Below, piece after piece: positions 11,501-20,869 of a stretch of 32,904 nt of DNA. The stretch spans positions 1-32,904 of the forward strand of contig JAADVB010000212.1 of assembly GCA_023334545.1 (NCBI GenBank). The letters are read 5' to 3'. The notes beneath the pieces are model-generated. The model searched no databases, had not been told where the DNA came from, and saw only the letters and a program-made list of their open reading frames with translations. Within the stretch, counting starts at the first letter, position 1, and every line of letters begins with the position of its first letter. The translations under genes were made by a program, and so were the position numbers. The stretch is from Salisapilia sapeloensis. Its lineage: Eukaryota; Oomycota; Peronosporomycetes; Peronosporales; Salisapiliaceae.

Positions 11501-14500
11501 CTCGTGGTCCTTTTGCCGACAAGTCAATGTCTTTAAAACTACCGCTAAATGCCCATCGATTGCTTTTGAGAGCGCTAAGTGAATACCGACCAACGGTCAC
11601 AGCAACTCGGCGTGTGCTTTCATGACCGTCACATTTACACCATGCTTCAACAGAAACCTTTGCATCTGGTGATGTCGGGTAAAAGCGATCAATGTATTTA
11701 AATCGCACGTAGCTTCGGTTCTTCTTATCTAACTGAACAGCACGATTGAATGCCACATTGCATACAGGACCATCCGCTTCTAGCCTGCATCCAGGTAAAA
11801 AGTCTCCGATCCAATCCTTACTGTATGTACCCATATTCGCGGCAATTAGAGTTCCTCGCCGCTCACACAGTGTCCAGTAACCGGAGGGTTTATGAGAAAC
11901 AATGAGATCAGAATAAGAAGTCGCTTGCTTCACAACTGCTTGTAGCAGTAGAAGAGATGCCATGGAAAAGTGAAGCATCGAAAGATTGTGCTTAATGTGG
12001 CAGTAGTCACCATCGAGTAGGTCATCGGCTATAAACGTATAGCTGTCTGGTAAGAGGCTGAGTCTTTCCAAGCATTTGGATTGTAGCTTTATTCCAGTCA
12101 TCGATACAAGTCGGTCTATCATATACCGCATCTTAGGTACTAAAGTGCGTCGGAGACTCGGTTTCTCTACTTCGGATATCGATCTAACACCGAAACGCTG
12201 ACGGATACCAACATACATGTGCGTCGTCCAAAACCATTCACTAATGTCTCCACTTCCACAAAGCAAGTTTAGACAGTAGACAATGAGTTTTGCATGCAGA
12301 CCTGCTGTAAATCCTGCTCCGACCATCTTTGATGTGCTGCGTAGAAAGTGGCGAAGTATGTTCTTAAACGTCCGTACAGCTATCTCGGCAAGAATGAGCA
12401 GTCGAATGTCGGCTGCATGCTGCTGGCATTCAAGCCACCCGCTATAAATGTCAACATTTTGTTCCGAGTGATCTGGATGAACTCGATCTAAAGTTATACA
12501 CGTTGCATCAAATCGGTGGCGTCTACTCATACTGACTTTAAACTGCTTTCCATGGATGATGATCGGTCCACCTCGCTCTACTTCTCTCGTGAAATCATCC
12601 GTGGATGCAACTTCAGCTGTGCCATACTGAAGTGTGACTGTGCCTGTGAGTTGGAACACAAACTTGGATCGTAATAAACCAAGGTGTCGCACGTTAATAC
12701 CGTGTCGATGGAGCTCTGTTGTCAAGTAGAAGGCTTCAGAGGTAAAGTATCGCTCTTTCTGTGATAACTTGACGGCAAAATTGTGAAGGACATCACCTAG
12801 CAAATATTTCGTAGCTTTTTCCACACCTGATGCTTGCTCTTGCCAATCCGGTGTGCAATACGTCATATACGATAGTGCATCTGATGATAGTGGCTCTTCG
12901 TTCATTGCGACAAACTCCGGTCGTAGCTGTCTCCATAAAATAGACAGTCCTCTTGTCGATTGTGGTAGGTGGATGGTAAGACTCGGGTCTTCCGGTGGCA
13001 TCGCTCGAGCGAACTGAAGTAGTGCAAAACCTTTCTCTGTCGTTGCGTATCCCAACATGTCTGCAGGTCCATGGAAAACCTTGGATGTTAAATCCTGGTA
13101 ACCGCGTGCGCTGTGACGTTTTAGGTTTAGACGACCTGCAGCATCTTCTAGTATCTTGGACATCTCTTTACTCTGAGAGATCATCGTTTTACCTCTGCTA
13201 TCACTCCCGCAAAGCAACTGCTTGGTGCGTTTCTGTATTGCCGTACCAGCTTCATTCCAAGTGATGGTCTCGATCGGAAGCTTAGCCACACATAGCAGTC
13301 GGAAACCTGCATAGTCAACGGTACATTGGAGTGGGAGCAAAAGGTTTTGAACGTGGCTTAAGTGCCTGAAATATAATGCCGAGTTTCGGATCTCATGAGA
13401 CGCATACTTGGCCGCGTACTCGTCTGAATTTTCAAACCGGCCATGATCGTCGGTGCAAAATTGAAATCGAATGTTATGGCATTCATATGTATGTCGATAA
13501 GTCGATCGAACGTCATCCTTCCGTCCATCGACTTCAGAAGTGGTAGTTGGCAAGATAGATTTATCTCGAAGAGGTAGCGGGTACTCTCGAATGAGTATCA
13601 TGCCAATAGCACGCGCTGTCTCAACAAAATCATGACAGACATTCGACAGCTCCGTGTATTTCTGAGAAGCTTCTTCTGCGGTACTATCAGGTGTGCGCAA
13701 AGCGTTGTAAAAGCGCTCCGTCCATTTGACTCGATCTGCCGAGAGTATAGGATATTTAGATTGCTCTTTGAGCTGCTGCTTTTGAGTGTGCAGTAACGCA
13801 ATTTCGGCTTCCTTCCAAGCTTTCATCGCTTCCATAAGTTGTTTGTGAGTATCATCTACTTTCTTTCTCTTTTCATTAAGTTCAAAAAGATTTGCATGCT
13901 CTAGAGCAGCCATTGAATCCACTTCTTCTGTTTGCTTCTCTTCGCTTTCAATGTGTGCTGCCGCTAACACGTCTTTCTTGTATCCCATGCGAATGAGTTT
14001 CTTTTCAATCATAGTGGCATTCGCTTTCGTCTGTTCTGATGCTTGGAAAGTGACTAGATTTTGTAGTATAGAATCATTTATTTCAAGCACTCGATGCATA
14101 AGCTCTTCCGCCACTCCAAACTCCATGTCGGTAGTAAAAATACGAACAAAACCTTGTGCAAGATCCTCTGCACCACGAATAATACGGAAGTGATCGAACA
14201 AGTCTGTTTCCAATCGGTTCATGTCAAATGTCCCATCCGACTTGCGGAAAGCTTGTACATAAGTGCAAAGGTGCCGCTTTGATGGTAGCTCTTGAAGCAT
14301 CTCTTGCAGTTTTAAATCTGTCAACCCACGACACATACTCTGTAATCGGTTTTTAAAGTCAACTAAAGCAGTGTCTGTACATCCTAGACGTAACTCTGTT
14401 CCCACTTCGTCTCTTGTTAGCCCTTTACCATATGCGATGGCATCAAAGCGTCCTCTGACCATGTCATCCTGTCTCTGACGACTAGCTTCAAGTCGAATTT

Positions 14501-17500
14501 CCCGTTCCTCTTCATCGACAAAATGTAAAGAAGTTTCACGCGCAACCTTGTCATCCTCTTCCACTTCTTCCCAATGCTCTTTTGTGTCCTTGGTTTCATT
14601 TATCGCAATCATCTCTTTCATGATAGATATATCTGCTGTGGCTTCTTTGGCTTTTACGACATTATCAACAAGTTCTTTAGAAACAGTGCCTTCTAAATAG
14701 ACGAGATCGGCATGCGGTTTCTCTACCAAATCCTTATGCGTCACATAGCCGAGCGATTCCTCCATCTCTCGAAACCTATTTTCCACTTCCTTTTGCGCTT
14801 GCTGGACTGCTTCCTCCCGCATTAACGCCATGACTTCGTCTCGGCTGAACGTATTTCCCTTTGTACGTAGCTTGACCTGACGCATCCGAATCTTTGCTTC
14901 AAACCTCATCTTTTCCACCGAGTGACCGGGTTTTTCATCCTTCTCTTGCCACTCTGCCTCGATAGTGTCTCTCGCTTCTTGCAACTCTACGCCTCGAGCA
15001 TGGTAAAATGCTTGCTTTTCAGCTGCAAAACGAGCCATTTGACGCCCTCGTTTGGCTCGCCAACCTGTTTGGAGTTTGATAGCAGCACGTAGCATCATAT
15101 CCATGCGGAAGTTAATGAGATTTCTGTAGCCACCATGATCTAACGGAACGACTTTGGATAGCAAGTTGGAATGACGTTTGGGTAAGTACTTGGAATAATC
15201 TGTTTTTAGCGGGTCATTTTCACCCATGGCAAGTGCTCTTGTGTGTATGACCTCTTTCCTATACATGGAAAGCTGTTGGCGGCAATGAGCAGATTCGTAT
15301 GCGATAGCATACTGGAGATCGCTCATGTTGATTAAACCGAGTCGATAGCGATGTACCGCACTCATATGTTGGATCACGAACCGACTCAGTTGGTCATACT
15401 GCCACACGTGATGGAAGATGTCACACAAATATTTCGATTGCTCCACCGTTCCAATACAATAGCGTTCAAATTCTAAACTAGTCATACCATCGATTCGTTG
15501 TCCACTTGCATGCGCCTTCAGTTCACCAGTAGGTACACCTAGCTTTAGGAATTCACGATCAGCTAAACGTAGTAGAAACTCACGCGTGAGTCCGCGAGGC
15601 AAGTGAAGATCTTGTATACGAATGATCAAGTCCACTGCTAATCGCAATATTTCTGCAAATGCGTTTCGCGATAGAACTTGAATTGTAGTTTTACGATTGC
15701 AAAAGAGGCGAAAGACGAATTGAGTTCTTTCATGAAGGCTGTTGGCGGCGCTGCCTATGATTAATGCTATTGCGAGCTCCAACAAGGTACATCGGATTTG
15801 ACCTTCACCATTCTTAGACTTGGTTAAACAACTATAAAGCGGAAGAAATATCTGTTCTTGGTGGTAGATCGCTTCGCCTCTTTTAAGTAAAAACAGTTCT
15901 TCATCGTACATTTTGCAGATCGATTCCAATTCCTTTTCTTTCGACGTGATTTGGTCTTGCGCGAATAAAAGTTGAGACCGGTTTTTCGCGTCAGACCCTC
16001 CAATCACTTTGCTTTTGGCGTTTTGAAGAGCTACGAACTCTTCCTTTGCTATTCGAAGCGCCTGTTTTGCCTCTTCCATGTCGTGCTGTAGCTTGGACAT
16101 CTCGCTTTCGTGAAACTCGAGCCGATGACGGCCGATTGGTTCATCCACACGCCGAACACGCTTAATTTGGCCTAGTAGTTCATCACACTCCCGTTGTGCT
16201 GTTGAGATCTTTTCCTCGACTTTTTTCGTTTGCTGTTCCAACTCTTCGTCTTCTCGATCCCATTGCTCCTGCAATCGTTTGCTTTGAGCTTGAAACGTAC
16301 GAAAGAATGTGTCGTTCGGGTCAAGCTCCTTCTTTGCTCGATCGAATTCATTCTGACGTTGCTGACGCTGCTTCTGCCTTTTAGCTTCAACATCTTCTTT
16401 TCGCTCCTTTAAAATTTGTCCTTTACTCCTTTCGCTCCCGATGTTCGTCTCCATACGTTCATAATAATATTTAACTTTCTTATCAAACAGCTCATCTTCC
16501 TGTGCCTGTACTGCATCTTGAGCTTGTATCACGGTCTCCATCTCATTAGAAGCTTTCTTTAATGTGTAGCCAAAGAAGATAGGACTTCGGATCGTTGGAT
16601 CGATCGATTCAGGTAATTTTCGTTTAATCACGCGAGGCTGCTTTAATGATAAAAGATAAGGAGTTAATTCGTTTGCTTCTGCCTGTATTTCGTTTGAGGC
16701 CGACTGTGGATCAGGTATCGAACTCTCATCTATCAAACCTTCCTCTGTCTCTTTCTCCTCTGCGTCATCTGTCGCTGCTGGCTTTGTAGCAGGTATAATG
16801 TCGTCGTCTTCCTCACTCTCTTCATCAGAATCAACGATTCTCTTCTTTTGTCTGGAAGTCTGGGGATTGTTCTCTACATCTACATCTTCCTTTTCCTCTT
16901 CGTCTTCACTATCGTGTTCACTTTCATCTACGCTTGCAGCAGAGCTACTGGCACTATCGTCCGTAAAACCATCAATCTCGTGACGCTCTGGAGGTGGTAG
17001 CACAGTGTCTCCTGTACTGTATTCGTTGAACAGAGTTACTGCAGCTGGGTCCTTGTCCATTGCATATCCAGATGCTGAAGGATGCCAGCTCTTTGTCGCT
17101 GCAGCATGTGACTCCAAGTCTTCCTGCATATGAACCTGTGTTGCTGCTTTAATATAAGGAGCCCAGCAAACGATACGATGTAGATCGACACCATCAAAAG
17201 AAGCTAGTAGATGGCTTTCCATCTCCTGTACTAGTAGCTGGTGTTGTCGTAATGAAGTAGTAACTGCTTCTTTACGCTGCATGAGTTCCGTTCGAGAGAC
17301 TAGAGTCAAACGTTCATCCTCATTACCCCCCATGTGGGTGTCCAATTGTTGTAACTCGGACTCTACATGATCTAAAATGTCTATTTCTTGCTGAACAGTG
17401 AGATGCAATACATCAACCTGATCTTTGACACTTGACAAGTCGATTCGAGTCGCGAGTTCCGAAGAATTGTGGGCATCAAACTGCATATACCATCTCAACA

Positions 17501-17678
17501 TAGATGTGATCCGATCCGTACTCCAATTGAAGCAAAAAGAAAAGATCTGCTGCCGCTGCGCTACATCATTTTCCGATCGTTTCGTTTGTTCCGTACGAGG
17601 CGAATCGTAGTTGGAAATGACACCATTCATTTCTTCCTTTGTATCCTCTTCCAGAAACTTAGATATTTCACCACCCAT
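8544..17678 (-). CDS. Giant intronless protein (about 3044 residues): coiled coils, IQ motif, Clu/TIF31-like region, LamG-like region, AMN1-type leucine-rich repeats
   Basis: Start ATG 17678 (MGGEISKFLEED) is 40-50 nt below an initiator-like promoter; stop TAG at 8544. In order: an acidic Ser/Asp/Glu segment near residues 235-300; long charged coiled coils around 430-560 and again after 880; an IQ-like calmodulin site near 864 (IKLQTGWRAKRGRQMAR); a region about 1380-1670 resembling the Clu domain of TIF31/CLUH, with VDYAGFRLLCVAKLPI, ARAMPPEDP, LRPEF and the hallmark HRHGINVRHLGLLR near 1657; a concanavalin/LamG-like part about 1920-2285 (SGYWTLCERRGTLIAANMG, FGKWVYLVGTFDG, FFHGCIAHVAYYNG) split by a coiled-coil insert; then some 14 cysteine-containing leucine-rich repeats from about 2530 to 2940 (LRELGLSYCSHVTD, LNLSSCKKLTS) of the F-box/AMN1 kind. 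No F-box, signal peptide or membrane helix seen. Function unknown; size, IQ and coiled coils would suit a cytoskeletal or flagellar scaffold, which is inference. Confidence 0.85.
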   Translation of the reverse strand: MGGEISKFLEEDTKEEMNGVISNYDSPRTEQTKRSENDVAQRQQIFSFCFNWSTDRITSMLRWYMQFDAHNSSELATRIDLSSVKDQVDVLHLTVQQEIDILDHVESELQQLDTHMGGNEDERLTLVSRTELMQRKEAVTTSLRQHQLLVQEMESHLLASFDGVDLHRIVCWAPYIKAATQVHMQEDLESHAAATKSWHPSASGYAMDKDPAAVTLFNEYSTGDTVLPPPERHEIDGFTDDSASSSAASVDESEHDSEDEEEKEDVDVENNPQTSRQKKRIVDSDEESEEDDDIIPATKPAATDDAEEKETEEGLIDESSIPDPQSASNEIQAEANELTPYLLSLKQPRVIKRKLPESIDPTIRSPIFFGYTLKKASNEMETVIQAQDAVQAQEDELFDKKVKYYYERMETNIGSERSKGQILKERKEDVEAKRQKQRQQRQNEFDRAKKELDPNDTFFRTFQAQSKRLQEQWDREDEELEQQTKKVEEKISTAQRECDELLGQIKRVRRVDEPIGRHRLEFHESEMSKLQHDMEEAKQALRIAKEEFVALQNAKSKVIGGSDAKNRSQLLFAQDQITSKEKELESICKMYDEELFLLKRGEAIYHQEQIFLPLYSCLTKSKNGEGQIRCTLLELAIALIIGSAANSLHERTQFVFRLFCNRKTTIQVLSRNAFAEILRLAVDLIIRIQDLHLPRGLTREFLLRLADREFLKLGVPTGELKAHASGQRIDGMTSLEFERYCIGTVEQSKYLCDIFHHVWQYDQLSRFVIQHMSAVHRYRLGLINMSDLQYAIAYESAHCRQQLSMYRKEVIHTRALAMGENDPLKTDYSKYLPKRHSNLLSKVVPLDHGGYRNLINFRMDMMLRAAIKLQTGWRAKRGRQMARFAAEKQAFYHARGVELQEARDTIEAEWQEKDEKPGHSVEKMRFEAKIRMRQVKLRTKGNTFSRDEVMALMREEAVQQAQKEVENRFREMEESLGYVTHKDLVEKPHADLVYLEGTVSKELVDNVVKAKEATADISIMKEMIAINETKDTKEHWEEVEEDDKVARETSLHFVDEEEREIRLEASRQRQDDMVRGRFDAIAYGKGLTRDEVGTELRLGCTDTALVDFKNRLQSMCRGLTDLKLQEMLQELPSKRHLCTYVQAFRKSDGTFDMNRLETDLFDHFRIIRGAEDLAQGFVRIFTTDMEFGVAEELMHRVLEINDSILQNLVTFQASEQTKANATMIEKKLIRMGYKKDVLAAAHIESEEKQTEEVDSMAALEHANLFELNEKRKKVDDTHKQLMEAMKAWKEAEIALLHTQKQQLKEQSKYPILSADRVKWTERFYNALRTPDSTAEEASQKYTELSNVCHDFVETARAIGMILIREYPLPLRDKSILPTTTSEVDGRKDDVRSTYRHTYECHNIRFQFCTDDHGRFENSDEYAAKYASHEIRNSALYFRHLSHVQNLLLPLQCTVDYAGFRLLCVAKLPIETITWNEAGTAIQKRTKQLLCGSDSRGKTMISQSKEMSKILEDAAGRLNLKRHSARGYQDLTSKVFHGPADMLGYATTEKGFALLQFARAMPPEDPSLTIHLPQSTRGLSILWRQLRPEFVAMNEEPLSSDALSYMTYCTPDWQEQASGVEKATKYLLGDVLHNFAVKLSQKERYFTSEAFYLTTELHRHGINVRHLGLLRSKFVFQLTGTVTLQYGTAEVASTDDFTREVERGGPIIIHGKQFKVSMSRRHRFDATCITLDRVHPDHSEQNVDIYSGWLECQQHAADIRLLILAEIAVRTFKNILRHFLRSTSKMVGAGFTAGLHAKLIVYCLNLLCGSGDISEWFWTTHMYVGIRQRFGVRSISEVEKPSLRRTLVPKMRYMIDRLVSMTGIKLQSKCLERLSLLPDSYTFIADDLLDGDYCHIKHNLSMLHFSMASLLLLQAVVKQATSYSDLIVSHKPSGYWTLCERRGTLIAANMGTYSKDWIGDFLPGCRLEADGPVCNVAFNRAVQLDKKNRSYVRFKYIDRFYPTSPDAKVSVEAWCKCDGHESTRRVAVTVGRYSLSALKSNRWAFSGSFKDIDLSAKGPRVVFGKWVYLVGTFDGTIMRFYADGYLCHELEVDAVVDQALAKREAMIQKKRDDINQLEDDAKALCFKDVESEMQTYFVTKEGKKNIKAMSQKLCEEHKFRSRLSQGSVASAAEDSRLQTKQKAKTMKDLSKVSYLDFEPLAKKQSIRSEYEERLKVVVKEYEEMRNRVNLEIENDLAEQATQGNRPLRIGCLSSARRKDGKRFFHGCIAHVAYYNGHTLSHDEINSHFVMGTRDRANESDYFFSLSASRFQQALSFAPDDKLMLRKFADNICASLKYDLDQQYAQNMYKKKVRCGLVPLLTSENVHGIAEILKSLPRDIAFSDLFIHCYRSVLEMDSQYFQATESDQCRLSLPDLARMPLDFFFGSQTAYSLGCLKCDDKDDIESTEESMLHVFTDVVCRVLEVFPTYYGDELTNLSWVRSLQNQKAIAYFILASESGEDPRCIDLKHVLDINDHDFEIIARNNTFCTSLKANNCRLLSDEGIGRAFQSLSHVEELELSYCDQLGDTAFQYIGRVCTKLQRVWLAHCYNLTDTGIEALARSNAKLRELGLSYCSHVTDYTLLFLAKYVRKLHTLDVEMCVQIRSTGVEGMLKKMQDPSTLLKLNFSGCQRLDDIALLNVALHCPELRHLNVNKCEKLTDKSLKRITHNCVKINTLLAEDVMSISSTSFMFDQVNDGRDIVDRKMLTNIIELSVAGGASIDDVLLGHVGHRARRLKSINISRCSGVTDQGLRWLFCDNLSGKPTDISLEAVDLSFCLQLSADGIKAVVMKCTDVTTVKLAGCSYLTDENVADIVQTCSKLIRLDISFCRNLTDVALESIAKHLWLEELNLARCIKISDKGLLSIVAQAEALQSLNLSSCKKLTSQSFQAIYDRLKLLSTLDVTHCPHFTSDDMAQFQRRRVDVYCTPHDSKDLEASKDEAMVGSNNQQQVEGNAEHTDSEQDMNKKAHIKKNAYRNSSLYRRLAESRKKSTTLPPIRKQAQPEDTT

Positions 17679-17710
17679 CTCACCTGGTCTAATAGCAATT
17701 ATATAGCTAC

Positions 17711-17730
17711 CAAGGTGCAAAGAATGAATC
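17711..17730 (-). promoter_or_regulatory. Initiator-like core promoter of the giant gene
   Basis: Minus-strand sequence ATTCATTCTTTGCACC fits the initiator half (YCATTYY) of the oomycete core promoter, with a weaker flanking half. It sits 35-50 nt upstream of ATG 17678. The gene shares its roughly 240 bp upstream region with the divergent metallopeptidase gene starting at 17920. Confidence 0.4.
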
Positions 17731-17919
17731 AAATAGATCGGTAAAAAGGCTTGTATAAGAGAAAATGGGCGTCTCCTCGCTCCATCATTAAGTTTGTTTC
17801 AGACGTTGTTGAAGAGACGCCTAGCAATCTTTTCATCCAATCATATAGACATAAACGACAAAACGATGATGCAGGTTGGATAAAATGTCTCTCTTTTCTT
17901 CAACATCCAACAGAGAAGT

Positions 17920-20817
17920 ATGCACCGGATACAGATAACGAACCTAGAGGAGAATACCTGCATCTCCTATCCGCTCGTACTATTAGAGGGGTATATCCAT
18001 GGCATTGCTGAAAAGTTTCAAGACCAAGCTACAAACTTGTTTCTTGAGGTATCAAGTGAGAATGCCACCGCTATGTTTTGGCCGGTGGCAGTACCCTCTG
18101 GTAGATATAAAGCATATTTGCTTCTGCCTTTCGAAGGCGCACACACAATCCATTTAAAGGTTGCCGGCTTTAATGAGAGGAAATTTGATATCAGCTACAA
18201 GAAACCTGAAGCAGTTGATATCATCCGCTTCTATTACCAAAAGTGTGCAGATGCAGGCGATGATCAGGGCTTCGATGCCCCTGATAATGTCGACAACTCG
18301 GACAAGGCTGCCATTTCTAAAATTCAGTTTAACGCCTTGCTTCTGCAGACAACCATGGCAGAGCTTATGCATGCGCAGGGTCTTGGCAGATGTACTTTTG
18401 TCATGGAATTGGACGCAAACAACCTCCCTATCGTCCCTCTCCTTCGTTCCAGTTTTGACAATGCTACTGCTCGGTCTATTCACGACCAAAAGCTTATCAA
18501 TCTTGTTAAACAAGATATAGAACATTATGGATACGACAAAAACATTACCGGCCGACTTAAGCACGAAGTAATCCTCGGATGCTCCACATTTAGTCGCGAA
18601 AAGCAGGCTCCGCTTGGTCACACCGCACTCGGTGGCTCCAAGGTTGGTGTCTTTGGCTCTTGCGGCCTACACACGTGGCCTAGTCACCTTGGCGAGCTTA
18701 CGGCTTGCTGCTTGGACAATCGACAGCTGGACACGAAGCGATTCTTTGACGATAGTTGCTATCGACGTACCTTTTGGTCAAACTACTCGACTGGTATCGG
18801 AGCATTCTTTCATGAAATGGGCCACACACTTGGCCTCCGACATGCCACGGACGGCATCATGTCTCGAGGTTTTGACGACATGAATCGCATCTTTAGCATA
18901 TACGAGGCAAATCATCGTTGCAAAGACCAAGCTTACAAGTCATGGGAGGTAAATGGAAGATTGGATCTCAATATGAAGCCTTTAAAAGAAGTATTGGACT
19001 GGCGAGGCGCAGTATGGAACCTTACTTCTGCCTTGAAATTGTCCAAATCGGACTGGTTGACGCACGGCCGGAAACCTCCCAAGGCAAGTGTACCTGTTGT
19101 TCGCTGGAAACAGAATGTCTGTGGTCCCGTTGGTTTTGGCGATCAAGATGGGGAACAGCATCCTTTTGGCGAATCAGCAAATGACTTTGACGTCGGAGTG
19201 ATTAAGATCAAAGCAGGAAACTCCGTCGAAAGTATTCAGTGTTTCTCACGCGACGAGGTGAAGCGTTGGGACTGGAATACTACGTTTGAAATGAATGAAG
19301 AACACATCTTTGCTCTCTTGGAAGAAGAGTATATTCTCCAGATAAATGTTCGTGCGATGTGTTGGGTTGACGCTGTACAAATTTGTACCAACATGAGAAC
19401 AACGAGATGGTATGGTGGGTGTGGTGGTCAGCAACAAACTCTGAAAGCTGCGAATGGATGGCACATCGCTTCCTTATATGGTAGTATCGGAAACCGCTTT
19501 GTGGGGACGATAGGTGCGTACTGTCAACCTGGAAGAGTACCTCTACGCCATCCTTTTAGCAAGAGGAATGGTGACTCGACACCGGGTGCTACTTATTCTG
19601 AATGCATGGGAAAAGCACGTGGAGACGGGAATCAAACTAAATTTACGTTTAATCAATCGTGCGAGGAAGGTGCCATTGTCGTCACGTGTGATGACAGGTA
19701 TGTGAAAAAACTGAGCATGAAGAACAAACAAAAGCACATGGACAATGTGGAACGACGTGATGGATGTAAAGGCTATGGACCGAAGGAGCATGTGCTAGAC
19801 CTCGTTCCGGAGGAGTATTTGACCAAGGTGGAGGTTAGAAGCGGATTCTGGATCGACGCGCTGCGTTTCCATACGAACAAGCGAGTGACGGGTTGGATCG
19901 GAGGCAGGAATGGTTCTACGACAGCATCGCTGGTTGCACCACCAGACCATAAGATATGCGGGTTCTATGGTAGTCATGGAAACAACTTTTTAGGCAGTGT
20001 CGGTGCGTGTTTTGGTCGCAGAGCTGTCAATGCCGATCTTTCGTCTGAGTTGAAGACGGGCGCGGATAGAGATGAAGAAGGGTATGAATCCTTTTCCCTA
20101 CTGCAATCTCCAGAATCTCTTTTTACCGATAAAGGATACGGAGATGGCATCAGTAGTGTGCTTGTATCTGTAAAGGATGGAGTCATTCAACATGTTGAAT
20201 CGAATGAAAACGCAGAGGGGTCAACACCTTTCCGAGCTAATATCAATCACCAGTTCGTACTGCGTAAAGAAGAGGAGGTAATTCAGCTCGAAGGCTCAGT
20301 CAATTCAGATGGAGCTCTTATCGGATTCTGTCTTCATACGACATCCAGATGCAGCTCATGGTATGGTCAACTCGATAACAATAACCTTCGATTCTATGTC
20401 GCTCCAGAGGGTCATTGCATCTCAAGCATTTCCTCCATCGCTTCAGACGGACAACTGGTTGATATTGTAGGTACTGTTCGATCATCTCCATCACCTTTTG
20501 CACCCTTGCAAGCGATTCACCAAGGCAATCTCGACCATGGCCAACGAGATGTTCGTCTAGAAGCCACAGATTTGAATGCTGTGCTGGAGTACGCGTTCCT
20601 AATGAAAAGACGTGAACGCGAGTATCTTGACTTCCGAGCTTGGCGATGGCATCAAGTGTCGTGTCAATCTCCTCCACGTCGCTGGTGTCTACCTCACAAT
20701 CTCCTGACAAGTCATTTGGATCAAGACAAAGTAAATAGCGATGAGCTCGTTCGAAACTATGCCGTTGGCGCCATCGACTCAAATGGTTATTATGGCGAAG
20801 CAACTGGATCCAATTAA
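17920..20817 (+). CDS. Zinc metallopeptidase with three jacalin-like lectin domains (965 residues)
   Basis: Intronless. Residues about 1-100 form a beta-rich N-terminal domain beginning IQITNLEENT; the catalytic part has the zinc site HEMGHTLGLRH (H298, E299, H302, H308) followed by a methionine-turn-like DGIMSRGF. This combination matches the fungal/protist putative peptidase family that includes yeast YIL108W, which also carries a jacalin domain. From about residue 405 three jacalin-like beta-prism repeats follow: one beginning CGPVGFGDQDG and ending LYGSIGNRFVGTIGAYC, a second ending FYGSHGNNFLGSVGACF, and a third beginning GYGDGISSVLV. Sugar binding by these is plausible but the typical binding loops are not clearly conserved. 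No signal peptide is visible, so it is probably intracellular or uses another route. It ends 52 bp from the stop of the convergent Nup107 gene, so the 3' untranslated regions likely overlap. Confidence 0.8.
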   Translation: MHRIQITNLEENTCISYPLVLLEGYIHGIAEKFQDQATNLFLEVSSENATAMFWPVAVPSGRYKAYLLLPFEGAHTIHLKVAGFNERKFDISYKKPEAVDIIRFYYQKCADAGDDQGFDAPDNVDNSDKAAISKIQFNALLLQTTMAELMHAQGLGRCTFVMELDANNLPIVPLLRSSFDNATARSIHDQKLINLVKQDIEHYGYDKNITGRLKHEVILGCSTFSREKQAPLGHTALGGSKVGVFGSCGLHTWPSHLGELTACCLDNRQLDTKRFFDDSCYRRTFWSNYSTGIGAFFHEMGHTLGLRHATDGIMSRGFDDMNRIFSIYEANHRCKDQAYKSWEVNGRLDLNMKPLKEVLDWRGAVWNLTSALKLSKSDWLTHGRKPPKASVPVVRWKQNVCGPVGFGDQDGEQHPFGESANDFDVGVIKIKAGNSVESIQCFSRDEVKRWDWNTTFEMNEEHIFALLEEEYILQINVRAMCWVDAVQICTNMRTTRWYGGCGGQQQTLKAANGWHIASLYGSIGNRFVGTIGAYCQPGRVPLRHPFSKRNGDSTPGATYSECMGKARGDGNQTKFTFNQSCEEGAIVVTCDDRYVKKLSMKNKQKHMDNVERRDGCKGYGPKEHVLDLVPEEYLTKVEVRSGFWIDALRFHTNKRVTGWIGGRNGSTTASLVAPPDHKICGFYGSHGNNFLGSVGACFGRRAVNADLSSELKTGADRDEEGYESFSLLQSPESLFTDKGYGDGISSVLVSVKDGVIQHVESNENAEGSTPFRANINHQFVLRKEEEVIQLEGSVNSDGALIGFCLHTTSRCSSWYGQLDNNNLRFYVAPEGHCISSISSIASDGQLVDIVGTVRSSPSPFAPLQAIHQGNLDHGQRDVRLEATDLNAVLEYAFLMKRREREYLDFRAWRWHQVSCQSPPRRWCLPHNLLTSHLDQDKVNSDELVRNYAVGAIDSNGYYGEATGSN

Positions 20818-20869
20818 GTTCAAAGCTCACTCCTAAAATGTTTTTGTATTGCGTTATAATTTCCATCGT

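Noticed and set aside
17679-17732. Start of the giant protein 18 codons further upstream
   Set aside because: The upstream codons begin with TTG, not ATG, and overlap the predicted initiator element, so ATG 17678 is preferred.
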